A stretch of 64,000 nt of DNA. Source: Mucilaginibacter aquatilis. Lineage in GTDB: Bacteria > Bacteroidota > Bacteroidia > Sphingobacteriales > Sphingobacteriaceae. The position numbers and the translations under genes are program-made. Below the pieces are notes generated by a model that was given only the letters and a program-made list of their open reading frames with translations, was not told the DNA's origin and did not search any database. Each line of letters opens with the position of its first letter. Position 1 is the stretch's first letter. The stretch lies in the NCBI RefSeq assembly GCF_009755275.1, contig NZ_WQLA01000004.1:124001-188000 (forward strand), read 5' to 3'. Positions 28,050-37,694 of the stretch are shown piece after piece.

Positions 28050-29225
28050 ATGACAAGCAAACAAATAAATTCTCTTTTACGCAGCTATGCTGATGGTACT
28101 ATATCAAAGGAAGACTTTGATATACTTATAAGTCATTTCAAGCTAACTGGCAATGATGCCGAAATTTTGGCTGCGATGGATGATATATGGCATAGCCTGA
28201 ATGCTTATGAGTTTTCAGCACCGGAAGATGTTAAGAAAAGTATTTTCAAACGTTTAACACAGCAAACATCCGGGAAGAACAACCTTAAAATAAAACAGCT
28301 AAAACCATGGTATCGTTATGCAGCTGCTGTGTTAGTTGTTGCGGCGGGTGCGGCAATATACCTCGCAACTCAGTCGCCGGCAAATCAATCAATAGCCAAA
28401 CGCTATAAGAACGATGTAAAGCCAGGCTTTGAGCAGGCAACTTTGACTTTGGCAAACGGCAAGGTGGTAAATCTATCACAGGCAAACAACCAAGGCACCA
28501 TACAAGAGCACGGCGTAATTATAAAGAAAGGTGCAGACGGCACCCTGTTATACCATTATAAAGCAGACCCAGCATCTTCAAATACCGACACATCACACAA
28601 CACCATAAAAACGCCGCGTGGCGGCCAGTTTCAGGTAGTTCTGTCTGATGGGAGCCACGTATGGCTGAACACAGCATCATCATTAACATTTCCGGTGAAA
28701 TTCAATGAGCAAAATCGTACGGTTAAGCTTACGGGTGAGGCTTATTTTGAAGTTGCCAAAAACGCCAAAAGTCCGTTTTTAGTAATTACTGATAAACAAC
28801 AGGTCAAAGTACTTGGAACTCATTTTGACATCAACGCATACGCAGATGAACCGGTTACTAAAACCACTTTACTTGAGGGAAAAGTAAGTGTAGTTACCGC
28901 TCAAAAATCAACAACTATAAGTCCGGGTGAGCAAGCCGTTTTTGCCAATGGCAACGTTAGCGTAAAGACTGCCGATTTGGAAGAAGCCATGGCCTGGAAA
29001 AACGGCTTATTTTTATACAACCAGCAAAGCCTTGAAAATATAATGCGCCAGGTATCAAGGTGGTACAACGTTGATGTGGTGTATGAAGACCAGGACGTAA
29101 GAAAACAACTTTTTAGCGGTGCATTATCACGCTTTAAAAATATCTCAGAAATGCTTGAGGTACTCGAAACAACAGGATCTGTACACTTTAAAATTGAGGG
29201 AAGGAGAGTTACTGTTATGCAATAG
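28050..29225 (+). CDS. FecR-family anti-sigma factor
   Basis: 391 residues: cytoplasmic N-terminal sigma-binding segment (about 1-80), one transmembrane helix (about 87-107), periplasmic FecR domain (about 190-285: TPRGGQFQVVLSDGSHVWLN, LTGEAYFEVAKN, VKVLGTHFDINAY) and a C-terminal DUF4974-like domain (about 318-391). It holds the sigma factor until the STN domain of the loaded SusC signals across the periplasm. Separated from the sigma gene by about 50 bases and from SusC by about 130; a short hairpin (ACCGGG/CCCGGT, 29259-29284) in the latter gap has no T run. Confidence 0.94.
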   Translation: MTSKQINSLLRSYADGTISKEDFDILISHFKLTGNDAEILAAMDDIWHSLNAYEFSAPEDVKKSIFKRLTQQTSGKNNLKIKQLKPWYRYAAAVLVVAAGAAIYLATQSPANQSIAKRYKNDVKPGFEQATLTLANGKVVNLSQANNQGTIQEHGVIIKKGADGTLLYHYKADPASSNTDTSHNTIKTPRGGQFQVVLSDGSHVWLNTASSLTFPVKFNEQNRTVKLTGEAYFEVAKNAKSPFLVITDKQQVKVLGTHFDINAYADEPVTKTTLLEGKVSVVTAQKSTTISPGEQAVFANGNVSVKTADLEEAMAWKNGLFLYNQQSLENIMRQVSRWYNVDVVYEDQDVRKQLFSGALSRFKNISEMLEVLETTGSVHFKIEGRRVTVMQ

Positions 29226-29352
29226 TTTTTATCTAGCCAATAAACACTATAAAAAATAACCGGGAATGCGCCAACATCCCCGGTCAATTAAATATCAGTG
29301 TTTAGCCAAGACGTATTCACACATTCAACTAAAACGCTAATAAACAAATGTA

Positions 29353-32300
29353 ATGAAATTTCAAGATCTTATTAGATCAGGGCATTCAGCCTGCAATAAT
29401 CTCTCAGTCATTCGCATAGTGAAACTCACCATATTTTTGATGACAACCTTTTTCATCCAAGTCAGCGCGGCTGGCTTTGCTCAAAAGGTCACATTCGTTA
29501 AGCAAAACGCTTCGTTTAAAGAATTGTTTACAGAAATTAGAAAACAAACCGGATATAATGTTTTCTGGCAGGACAGCAAGGTTAACGAACAGCAAAAAAT
29601 TAACGTTGCTTTTAAAGGAGAAACACTGCAAAAGGTACTCGATCAAACGCTTCCACCCTATTCACTTACTTATAAAATTGTAAATAAAACTGTTGTTATT
29701 CAACAGCAGCAAAAAACCTTGATTGATAAGGTGGTTAGCTATTTTAGCAGCGTTAACGTTACCGGCAAGGTGCTTGACGCAGAAAGTGGCAAACCGGTGC
29801 CAAACGTTACCGTAAACCTGAAAAACACAACGCAACGCGTTTACACGAACGAAAACGGCACATTTAACTTCAGAAACTTGCCCGACGATGCTATACTCGT
29901 ATTCTCTTACATAGGCTATACTACACAAGAGGTTGCAGCGTCAGACGTAATGGTTGTGCGACTCATGTTGACCACGCAAAAACTTGATGACGTCATTGTT
30001 TCAAACGGATATCAGCAGGTAAGAAAGGGTAGCACTACAGGCTCAAGCGCTGTTTTAACTGCTAAAGACATTGAAACCACACCAAGCATAAGCTTAATTG
30101 AACGACTTGAAGGTAAAGTACCGGGTGTTAGATTTGACGTACGTAACAACACTATACAAATAAGAGGAACAAACGGCATAAGCATGACCGAAAACTTATC
30201 GCCATTATTAATTATTGACGGTTTTCCTGCAACTAATCAAAACTTGGTTAACGTATCAAACAACGTTATTGAAGGTAATCCTAGAAACGTAAACCAGCCC
30301 GCTACAGCCGGGAATGCTATCTTAAATAACATCAATCCAAATGATATAGAGAGCATTACCTTTCTTAAGGATGCTGCGGCAGCTTCAATATGGGGTTCTA
30401 AGGCAGCTAATGGCGTAATTGTTATTACAACTAAAAGAGGCAAGCAAGGTGCACCAAGCATTGATTATAGCATGACGCTAAGCACAGCACAATCACCTGA
30501 CTTGTCAAAGTTGAATGCCATGAACAGTCAGCAATACATTGACCTGGAACGCGAGATGTTTGACAAAGGCTTTTTTACCGATCCAACACTGAGTTACCGT
30601 TACGGCCCTATCAGTGAGGCTCAGGAGTGGATGTTTAGGGTGAAGAGAGGCAAAGCAACCGCTGCGCAGCGTGACTCGGCGTTAAGTGTTCTCGGTAATC
30701 GCTCAAATGCTGATCAACTAAAAAAATATTTACTGCAAAAAGCCGCAACTCAGCAACACAACTTATCTATATCTGGTGGTGGCGCAAATAACACCTACTA
30801 CCTGGCGGCAAATTACTCCAAAGATGTGCCAATTTTTAAGAGCAACTACGGTGAAACATTTTCACTCACCTCTAACCTTACTAACGATTTTTGGAACAAG
30901 AGGATATTAGTTGCTACCAACATCAATTTTATCAGCACCAAAAGCCAGGTTAATAACGCTTCTTCAGCCGCATTAAGCCAGGGACCATTTGGTTTTGCGC
31001 CTTACGAAATGATAGTTGATGCCAATGGAAATCCAATAAGCAAACCTATTATGTTTACTCAGCGTGTATCAGACAGTCTTGCACGTATAGGCTACATGCC
31101 ATGGACTTATAATCCTATTGATGAGCTTAACTACAATAACACCATTTTGTTGAAAAACTCTCTCAGAGTCAGCAATTCAATCAGAGGTATCATAACATCA
31201 TGGTTAAATGTGAATGTATCAGGCCAATTTCAACGTCAGTTTGCAAACCAGGATTACTTGCAAAATCAAAACAGTTACTTAACACGCAACCTGATTAACA
31301 CAGGCACTGTACTTAACGCTACCACCCGCTTACCAAGCTACGGTGTACCTGTAGGCGGCGTTTATAAAACCAGCAACGGTACTACTGATGAATACAGCTT
31401 ACGCGCACAGTTCAACATTAACAAAAACTGGACTGACCATCACTTTGATATGCTGGGCGGCGCCGAGATAAGGCAAACCAAATATAAAGGCGGTACGCAA
31501 ACACGCTATGGTTATAATGAAGATACCGGTACGTCTGTTGTTGTAAACCCAACAATTAATTATCCAACTATTTTTGGCTATTCAACCAATCTGGGCTATT
31601 TGGATGGAACCATCTTTGCAAATAGGGTAAGATACCTGTCTTACTTCTCCCTGGCTACTTATTCATATAAAAACAAGTATTATGCCAGTGGTAGCGTACG
31701 CTTTGATGATTATACTAATCAAGGACTTTCCCGCAAACTACGCGCCACTCCGCTTTATTCAGCCGGGTTACGCTGGAATGTAAAGCGCGAAAATTTTTTA
31801 TCAAATATTAGCTGGCTTAGCGGGTTAACTCTTCGCGCAACAATAGGTACAGGTGGAAGCATTCCTAACAGCGGTTATTCTTTTGCTACTGTAACACTGT
31901 ACCCTAACGATTCCTATACGCTTTTACCAACAGCAGGTATCTCCGGTCCGGCTAACTCGCGGTTAACATGGGAAACAACCCGCACTTTTAATGAAGGCAT
32001 CGATGCTGATTTCTTCAACGGCAGATTAGCGTTATCTATGGATATCTATCAGAAAAGGAATTATAACCTCTTTGTTTCTCTACCCTACAATTCAACTTAC
32101 GGTTTTTCAAATTTGACATACAATGCGGGCGACGCTAAGGGCCGCGGTATTGAGTTTAACTTAACCGGGCAACCCATTATGACTAATAAGTGGAACTGGA
32201 CGTCATCTTTCAATTTTTCATACACAGAAAATACAGTAACTGATTCGCGATTTAAACCAACTTTCGCCACCGCAGGCGGAAAAGTATCAACGCAAGGTTT

Positions 32301-32961
32301 TCCAACAGATAACATTTTTGTGTACAAATGGGCAGGCCTTGACAATAAAGGACAATCAAGAATTTACGGAGCCGATGGTACTATATTGAATGTATCAGGT
32401 TCACGCAGTCCAAACATTAATGACCTTACTTATGGTGGTCGCACAACACCCCCGTATTTTGGTGGGTGGACAAACACTGTAAGATATCAAAACCTAAGCC
32501 TTATCGTAAGAGCTACTTATAATTTAGGGCATAAAGTTATGCTTACTGATATAACCGGTGCTACTTATCCAACCGGCACAAGCACCAGCGGCTACCTGCC
32601 CAATACCATCAGGCTGTTAGACAGATGGCGCAATCCGGGAGATGAAAACTTCACCAATATTCCAGGCTTAGCCGGTAATAACTTTACAAATGTTGATTAT
32701 TTTGTTAACTCTGATTACAACCTGATTGACGCAGGAAATATAAGGCTGCAACAGCTATCATTGAACTACTCGCTACCGCAGACAATTCTTCGCAAGGCGC
32801 CGTTTATTAAAGCAATTAATGTTGGTGCTACAGTTAGTAATCTTGGTCTTATTTGGCGCGCCAACAAGTTAGGTGTCGATCCGGACTATCAGCGTACCGG
32901 AAACATATCAAACCTGCCACCTGCGCGTACCTATTTATTTAACCTTAACATTTCTTTATAA
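29353..32961 (+). CDS. SusC-type TonB-dependent transporter with STN signalling domain
   Basis: 1202 residues. Signal region to about 44 (cleavage near AAGFAQ), STN domain about 46-115 (FTEIRKQTGYNVFWQDSKV, LDQTLPPYSLTYKI), carboxypeptidase-regulatory-like domain about 135-210, plug about 220-360 (LLIIDGFPATN, NPNDIESITFLKDAAAASIW, GSKAANGVIVITTKRGK), then the barrel. The STN domain is the part that talks to FecR anti-sigma factors and distinguishes this transporter from the two at the left end. The SusD partner begins two bases after its stop. Substrate is unknown; the protease downstream suggests peptides or glycoproteins. Confidence 0.96.
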   Translation: MKFQDLIRSGHSACNNLSVIRIVKLTIFLMTTFFIQVSAAGFAQKVTFVKQNASFKELFTEIRKQTGYNVFWQDSKVNEQQKINVAFKGETLQKVLDQTLPPYSLTYKIVNKTVVIQQQQKTLIDKVVSYFSSVNVTGKVLDAESGKPVPNVTVNLKNTTQRVYTNENGTFNFRNLPDDAILVFSYIGYTTQEVAASDVMVVRLMLTTQKLDDVIVSNGYQQVRKGSTTGSSAVLTAKDIETTPSISLIERLEGKVPGVRFDVRNNTIQIRGTNGISMTENLSPLLIIDGFPATNQNLVNVSNNVIEGNPRNVNQPATAGNAILNNINPNDIESITFLKDAAAASIWGSKAANGVIVITTKRGKQGAPSIDYSMTLSTAQSPDLSKLNAMNSQQYIDLEREMFDKGFFTDPTLSYRYGPISEAQEWMFRVKRGKATAAQRDSALSVLGNRSNADQLKKYLLQKAATQQHNLSISGGGANNTYYLAANYSKDVPIFKSNYGETFSLTSNLTNDFWNKRILVATNINFISTKSQVNNASSAALSQGPFGFAPYEMIVDANGNPISKPIMFTQRVSDSLARIGYMPWTYNPIDELNYNNTILLKNSLRVSNSIRGIITSWLNVNVSGQFQRQFANQDYLQNQNSYLTRNLINTGTVLNATTRLPSYGVPVGGVYKTSNGTTDEYSLRAQFNINKNWTDHHFDMLGGAEIRQTKYKGGTQTRYGYNEDTGTSVVVNPTINYPTIFGYSTNLGYLDGTIFANRVRYLSYFSLATYSYKNKYYASGSVRFDDYTNQGLSRKLRATPLYSAGLRWNVKRENFLSNISWLSGLTLRATIGTGGSIPNSGYSFATVTLYPNDSYTLLPTAGISGPANSRLTWETTRTFNEGIDADFFNGRLALSMDIYQKRNYNLFVSLPYNSTYGFSNLTYNAGDAKGRGIEFNLTGQPIMTNKWNWTSSFNFSYTENTVTDSRFKPTFATAGGKVSTQGFPTDNIFVYKWAGLDNKGQSRIYGADGTILNVSGSRSPNINDLTYGGRTTPPYFGGWTNTVRYQNLSLIVRATYNLGHKVMLTDITGATYPTGTSTSGYLPNTIRLLDRWRNPGDENFTNIPGLAGNNFTNVDYFVNSDYNLIDAGNIRLQQLSLNYSLPQTILRKAPFIKAINVGATVSNLGLIWRANKLGVDPDYQRTGNISNLPPARTYLFNLNISL

Positions 32962-32962
32962 G

Positions 32963-34336
32963 ATGTTTACAAAAATCATGTCTAAAGCAAGTTTAGCTAT
33001 CATTGCTTGCCTGCTACTAATGGTTAGCGCATGCCGTAAGTATGTAGAGATTCCGCCAAGTCAGGTAAGGGCTTTGAAATACACAACAGATTATAGTGCG
33101 TTACTTAACTATGCATCTACCATTGAACTGGGTTATACTTACCCGGTTTATGCAGCTGATGATTTTGGCGTGGATGACCCAAGCTGGTATCCCCGTTTCT
33201 CCTATCAGCCACCAGTAAATGCATACACCTGGGCCGAACGTATTTGGGGCCCAACTGAAGAAGATGCGGATTGGAGTACGCTTTATAAAATTATGAACAC
33301 CTACAATACAGTAATTACAGGTGTTGATAAAAGTGAAGGCGGCACCGATGCCCAAAAAGCTGCAATAAAAGCAAGTGCACTTGTTCATAGGGCATATGCA
33401 TACTTCACTCTGGTAAATCTGTACGGCAAACAGTATGATGCAGCCACAGCTAACAGTGATTTGGGTGTGCCTTTGCTACTCACCCCTGATTTGTATGCCA
33501 GTTTAACCCGCGCAACAGTACAACGCGTTTATGAGCAGGTGAAATCTGACCTAACTGAGGCTTTGCCATTGCTGCCTGAAGTTGCCACTTTTAACGTTAA
33601 CCCTTCAAAGTTGGCTGTGTACTCTTTGCTTGCACGGTATTATTTAAACACCCGTGAGTTTGGCGAAGCTAAACGTTATGCGGAGATGGCGTTAGCCTTG
33701 AGGAATACTTTGCTTGATTATAACGCTTACACAACAACATGGCCACTTAAACTTCAGAACCCTGAAGAAATGTTCTTTAAACGTACCGCTCAAACCGTTA
33801 CTGTCGTTCCGCTTCAACAATCCGCTTTAAATTTATATGATACTAAAGATTTAAGGTACAGTATTTTTACAGCTCCGGCAGCAATGGTTAGAGGGTCTAA
33901 TTTTGCTGTGGGCCGTGGTCTTACCAGATCGCAATATTTTTTAGAGGGCACTTACATTGGCCCGGGCGTACCCGAAATGATGCTGGTTAAAGCAGAGTGT
34001 GAAGCCCGTGCAGGAAATGCAAGTGCGGCCATGGAAATGGTTAACAACCTTCGCAAAAAGCGTTTTAAACCAACTGAATATTATGACCTTGCTGCAACTG
34101 ATGCAAACAATGCACTTCGTATTGTAATTGACGAACGCGGCCGTGAATTTATGGGACGAGGTTACCGCTGGTTTGATCAGCGCCGTTTAAGTAAAGATAA
34201 TGGCTTAATACAAACAGTTACGCGCAAGTTTAAAGATGCGACTTATACGCTGGCACCGGGCAGCAACCGCTACACCTTCCCTATTGCAGAAAAGTATATA
34301 GCCTTGAATCCAGAAATTACACAAAACCCGAGATAA
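32963..34336 (+). CDS. SusD/RagB-family outer-membrane lipoprotein
   Basis: 457 residues from the ATG two bases after the SusC stop; a longer in-frame reading overlaps SusC and lacks a signal. The lipobox MVSAC puts the lipidated Cys at 24. C-terminal RagB features are present (VDERGREFMGRGYRWFDQRRLSKD-type segment, then FPIAEKYIALNPEITQNP). It is about 100 residues shorter than the SusD proteins of the left-hand locus, as in the SusD-like groups tied to ECF-controlled loci. It binds the substrate of the preceding SusC. Confidence 0.92.
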   Translation: MFTKIMSKASLAIIACLLLMVSACRKYVEIPPSQVRALKYTTDYSALLNYASTIELGYTYPVYAADDFGVDDPSWYPRFSYQPPVNAYTWAERIWGPTEEDADWSTLYKIMNTYNTVITGVDKSEGGTDAQKAAIKASALVHRAYAYFTLVNLYGKQYDAATANSDLGVPLLLTPDLYASLTRATVQRVYEQVKSDLTEALPLLPEVATFNVNPSKLAVYSLLARYYLNTREFGEAKRYAEMALALRNTLLDYNAYTTTWPLKLQNPEEMFFKRTAQTVTVVPLQQSALNLYDTKDLRYSIFTAPAAMVRGSNFAVGRGLTRSQYFLEGTYIGPGVPEMMLVKAECEARAGNASAAMEMVNNLRKKRFKPTEYYDLAATDANNALRIVIDERGREFMGRGYRWFDQRRLSKDNGLIQTVTRKFKDATYTLAPGSNRYTFPIAEKYIALNPEITQNPR

Positions 34337-34345
34337 TAATATACC

Positions 34346-36883
34346 ATGAATTTTAGAAAGAGTAACTTTCTTATTGCTTGTGCTGCAAGCGCTGCCATGC
34401 TTACACCCGCATGTAAACTGTTGCACAAAAAGAAAACTCCGGTTAAGCCGGCAGTGGCGGTAGACCCGGCACAACGACGGGCAGACAGCTTGAAAAAAGC
34501 CAACGCGCTTAAACCGTATGCTTCCATAGTAACTAAAAACACCAAATCGAGCCAGGGCTTTATCACCGTTCACAAAACGGATAACAAGTACTACTTTGAG
34601 ATACCTAAAAGCATATTTGGCAGGGATATTTTAACCGTGAGCCGTATTTCAAAGGCATCATCAGATATGCGCAATGGCAGCATGGGTTACGCGGGCGATC
34701 AAATTGGCGAAAGCGTTTACGCTTTCGAAAGAGCACCTGACAACAAGTTACTATTGCGCCGCCGCTCATTCAGAGAGAATGCTAAAGACAGTACAGCAAC
34801 TATGTACGCAAGCGTTGTTAAAAACAATGTAAGCACCATTGTGGCCTCATTCCCATTGGTATCGTACAAGCCCGATTCATCTGCCATACTTGTTGAAGTA
34901 ACCGAGCTTTTAAACTCTGACAATGATGTGCTGTACTTTCAAAGAAAACAGTACAAAGATAAAGCAGGCATGGGTGGTCAGCAAAATGACAAAAGCTACA
35001 TAGATTATATCCACACCTTCCCTACCAATGTTGAAATTCATACGGTAAAAACATATTCGGCCGGAATGAATCCAACCAACTCAAGTTATACTGTTGAGTT
35101 AAATACATCAATGGTTCTATTGCCGGTTCAGCCTATGAGGCCACGCCTGCAGGATGAACGCGTTGGTTATTTTACCACATCAACACGTGATTTTGATGTT
35201 AAGCCACAAGGGGTAGCCAATACTACCTACATTAACAGGTGGCGCTTGAACCCAAAAGCCGGTGATGAAGAAAAATACAAACGCGGAGAACTTGTTGAAC
35301 CGGAAAAGCCTATTGTATTTTACATTGACCCAGTTACACCACGCAAATGGGTTCCATATTTAATTCAAGGCGTAAATGACTGGCAAAAAGCGTTTGAAGC
35401 AGCAGGTTTCAAAAATGCAATTATGGCTAAAGAAGCGCCAACAAAAGCTCAGGACAGCACCTGGAGTATTGATGATGCTAATCACTCAGCTATAATTTAC
35501 AGGCCTTCAGTAGTTGCTAATGCCATGGGTCCAAGCATTGCCGATCCACGGAGCGGAGAGATAATTGAAAGTCACATCTTCTGGTATCACAATGTAATGT
35601 CGGTATTGGAGCAATGGTACCGAACACAAGCCGGTGCAATTGACCCACGGGCGCGCAAACCTGAGTTAGATGAAAAGCTAATGGGTTCACTAATCCGTTT
35701 TGTATCATCTCATGAGGTTGGTCACGCACTTGGTTTACTTCACAACTTTGGCTCGAGCTCAACCGTTCCTGTTGAAAATCTTCGCAAGAAAGAATGGGTT
35801 GAGGCGCATGGCCATACGCCATCTATTATGGATTATGCAAGGTTCAACTACGTTGCGCAACCTGAGGATCATATTGGCGAAAAGGGAATCTTTCCGCGCA
35901 TAGGCGATTATGATAAATGGGCTGTTAAATTCGGTTACACCTGGCGACCTGAGTTTGCTAACGAAATAGCAGAAAATAAGGCAATGGTTAAAGTAGTAAC
36001 CGATTCTTTAGCCAAAAATCACCGCCTATGGTTTGGCAATGAAATGGAACCATTTGATCCCCGTGCTCAAAACGAAGATTTGGGTGACAATTCAGTTTTA
36101 GCAAGTGAGTATGGCATCAAAAACCTTAAGCGTATTATGCCGCAGTTGGGTAATTGGGTTAACAAACCATACGAAGATCAATCAGACCGCTTAAACGCGT
36201 ACTCTGGTATATGGAGTCAAATGGGTATGTATGCCGGACACGTATTAAAAAATGTAGGCGGCACTTACCATACAATTCGTTTAAACAGTGAACATTTGCC
36301 AAGCTACCAACCGGTACCACGTTGGCGGCAAAAGCAGGCTGTTGCGTTTTTAAACAAACAAGTTTTTAAAACCCCTACATGGCTTAACGCTTCTGACTTT
36401 CAATCATCGTTTTCTGAAACATTCCCAATAGAGCTAAGTAAGCTTCAGGAAAGTGTATTATATCCGTTAATAACACGTATGCGACTCAGCAATATGTACA
36501 CTAATGAAATAGAAGGCAAGGGTAAAACTTATACAATCAACGAACTTTTCACCGATTTAAAAAGGGGCATTTTTGAGGAGGTTTATGCTAATCGCAACGT
36601 TGATGTTTACCGTCGTACCATACAGAAGCTTTTTGTATACAGGGTGTGCGAGCAGGCATTTTTGCCAAATGAAATGAGTACTATATTTCCGAGTAATACC
36701 TATCATTTCACCATTACTGATATAAATGCAATTTTAAAGGATGAACTAAAGCAACTAAACAGCTTGTTTAAACAAAAATTGAAGAGTAACTCACTCAATA
36801 AGTTGACACGTTTTCATTTAGAGGAAATGAGCTCAATGATTGACAAACGCTTTGCTGCTGATAAGACAGGCATGATTAAATAG
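34346..36883 (+). CDS. Zinc-dependent metzincin-like lipoprotein protease (DUF5117/DUF5118/DUF4953 type)
   Basis: 845 residues with lipobox TPAC (Cys 23) after a short signal peptide. The active site HEVGHALGLLHN gives zinc ligands H456, H460 and H466 and catalytic E457, the HExxHxxGxxH metzincin pattern. The N-terminal region (about 55-200) and middle region (FYIDPVTPRKWVPYLIQGVNDWQ and following) match the DUF5117/5118 proteins common in Bacteroidota; SIMDYARFNY follows the zinc site, with a Met-turn-like SIMDY. It starts nine bases after SusD, so it belongs to this transport operon. It probably cleaves proteins or peptides at the cell surface or in the periplasm. Confidence 0.93.
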   Translation: MNFRKSNFLIACAASAAMLTPACKLLHKKKTPVKPAVAVDPAQRRADSLKKANALKPYASIVTKNTKSSQGFITVHKTDNKYYFEIPKSIFGRDILTVSRISKASSDMRNGSMGYAGDQIGESVYAFERAPDNKLLLRRRSFRENAKDSTATMYASVVKNNVSTIVASFPLVSYKPDSSAILVEVTELLNSDNDVLYFQRKQYKDKAGMGGQQNDKSYIDYIHTFPTNVEIHTVKTYSAGMNPTNSSYTVELNTSMVLLPVQPMRPRLQDERVGYFTTSTRDFDVKPQGVANTTYINRWRLNPKAGDEEKYKRGELVEPEKPIVFYIDPVTPRKWVPYLIQGVNDWQKAFEAAGFKNAIMAKEAPTKAQDSTWSIDDANHSAIIYRPSVVANAMGPSIADPRSGEIIESHIFWYHNVMSVLEQWYRTQAGAIDPRARKPELDEKLMGSLIRFVSSHEVGHALGLLHNFGSSSTVPVENLRKKEWVEAHGHTPSIMDYARFNYVAQPEDHIGEKGIFPRIGDYDKWAVKFGYTWRPEFANEIAENKAMVKVVTDSLAKNHRLWFGNEMEPFDPRAQNEDLGDNSVLASEYGIKNLKRIMPQLGNWVNKPYEDQSDRLNAYSGIWSQMGMYAGHVLKNVGGTYHTIRLNSEHLPSYQPVPRWRQKQAVAFLNKQVFKTPTWLNASDFQSSFSETFPIELSKLQESVLYPLITRMRLSNMYTNEIEGKGKTYTINELFTDLKRGIFEEVYANRNVDVYRRTIQKLFVYRVCEQAFLPNEMSTIFPSNTYHFTITDINAILKDELKQLNSLFKQKLKSNSLNKLTRFHLEEMSSMIDKRFAADKTGMIK

Positions 36884-36947
36884 TAGTTTTCAAAAAAAAT
36901 GCTCAAAAAAATCTACATCGTTAGATTTAAATTAATTGCAGTAAAAT

Positions 36948-36970
36948 AAAAGCGGACATAGTCCGCTTTT
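36948..36970. terminator. Bidirectional rho-independent terminator
   Basis: A perfect 10-bp stem AAAAGCGGAC/GTCCGCTTTT with a 3-nt loop, A-rich on one side and T-rich on the other. It lies between the convergent protease and receiver genes and can serve both. Confidence 0.9.
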
Positions 36971-37008
36971 ATTGTTTTATATACCTTGCAGTAAGTGTTG
37001 ACTATGAT

Positions 37009-37374
37009 TTATGCTGCAACCAACAATCTATTAACTACATCTATTAAATCGTAAATATCAAATGGCTTTGTTATAAATTCATTTGCACCTGCCTCCATCG
37101 CTATGTTACGCCCATCAGGACTTGCAGATATGGCCACAATGGGGATTTTTGACGTTTCATTATTAGCTTTTATAGCTTTAATGGCATCATAACCTGATAT
37201 GGTTGGCATCCAAAGGTCAATTATAATTATATCAGGTAGTCGTTGCTCAAGTACACCGTTTATCTCCGAACTGTCGTCAACAGCTACTACATCGTATCCT
37301 TCGTAATCAAGCATTACATTGAGCATATTCAAAATGCCGGCATCGTCGTCACAAATCAATATTACGTTTGACAT
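37009..37374 (-). CDS. Single-domain response regulator (CheY-like)
   Basis: 121 residues, only a receiver. Acidic pocket D9/D10/D11 (ICDDDAG), phosphoacceptor D53 in IIDLWMP, the Ser of VAISAS and Lys in FITKPF complete the active site. No output domain. Encoded alone, divergent from a GAF-PAS protein that has a kinase dimerisation helix but no ATPase domain. Partner kinase and output are unknown; such receivers often act in phosphorelays. Confidence 0.92.
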   Translation of the reverse strand: MSNVILICDDDAGILNMLNVMLDYEGYDVVAVDDSSEINGVLEQRLPDIIIIDLWMPTISGYDAIKAIKANNETSKIPIVAISASPDGRNIAMEAGANEFITKPFDIYDLIDVVNRLLVAA

Positions 37375-37694
37375 ATAGGTAATTTACTAGTAGCAATGTT
37401 TTTAATAAATTTAAGATGATAAGTTTTTCTCCTCAACAGATCGAGGATTTTGCCTGCAATTTTCTTACCACAATTATTAACTCAAATGAAAAATCAATTA
37501 AATATTTTTTAACATAATAACCACTAGTCTTAAAATCAAGCTCAAACCAAGCACAAGTTATCCCGTAATTAAAATTACATATCTTAATAGTTTACAATAA
37601 ACTGTGCAAAATAAAAAAAAGTGTAGTCTTATTAGTATGCTGCTGCAACCTTCGGCCGTGCTTTTTCGTAAGTGATTTTTATAATATAATAAAG
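37375..37694. other. AT-rich divergent spacer
   Basis: Holds the promoters of the single-domain receiver and the GAF-PAS gene. Strongly AT-rich with several A and T runs. I see no ORF, hairpin or clear operator. Confidence 0.4.

Noticed and set aside
29259..29284. ACCGGG/CCCGGT hairpin between FecR and SusC genes as terminator
   Set aside because: Six pairs, 14-nt loop and no T run; at best a weak attenuator.
32873..32962. 30-codon extension of the SusD gene
   Set aside because: It overlaps SusC; the ATG two bases after the SusC stop opens a clean lipoprotein signal.
34205..34573. Two overlapping - strand ORFs across the SusD/protease junction
   Set aside because: They cross the end of SusD and the lipobox of the protease; no independent support.
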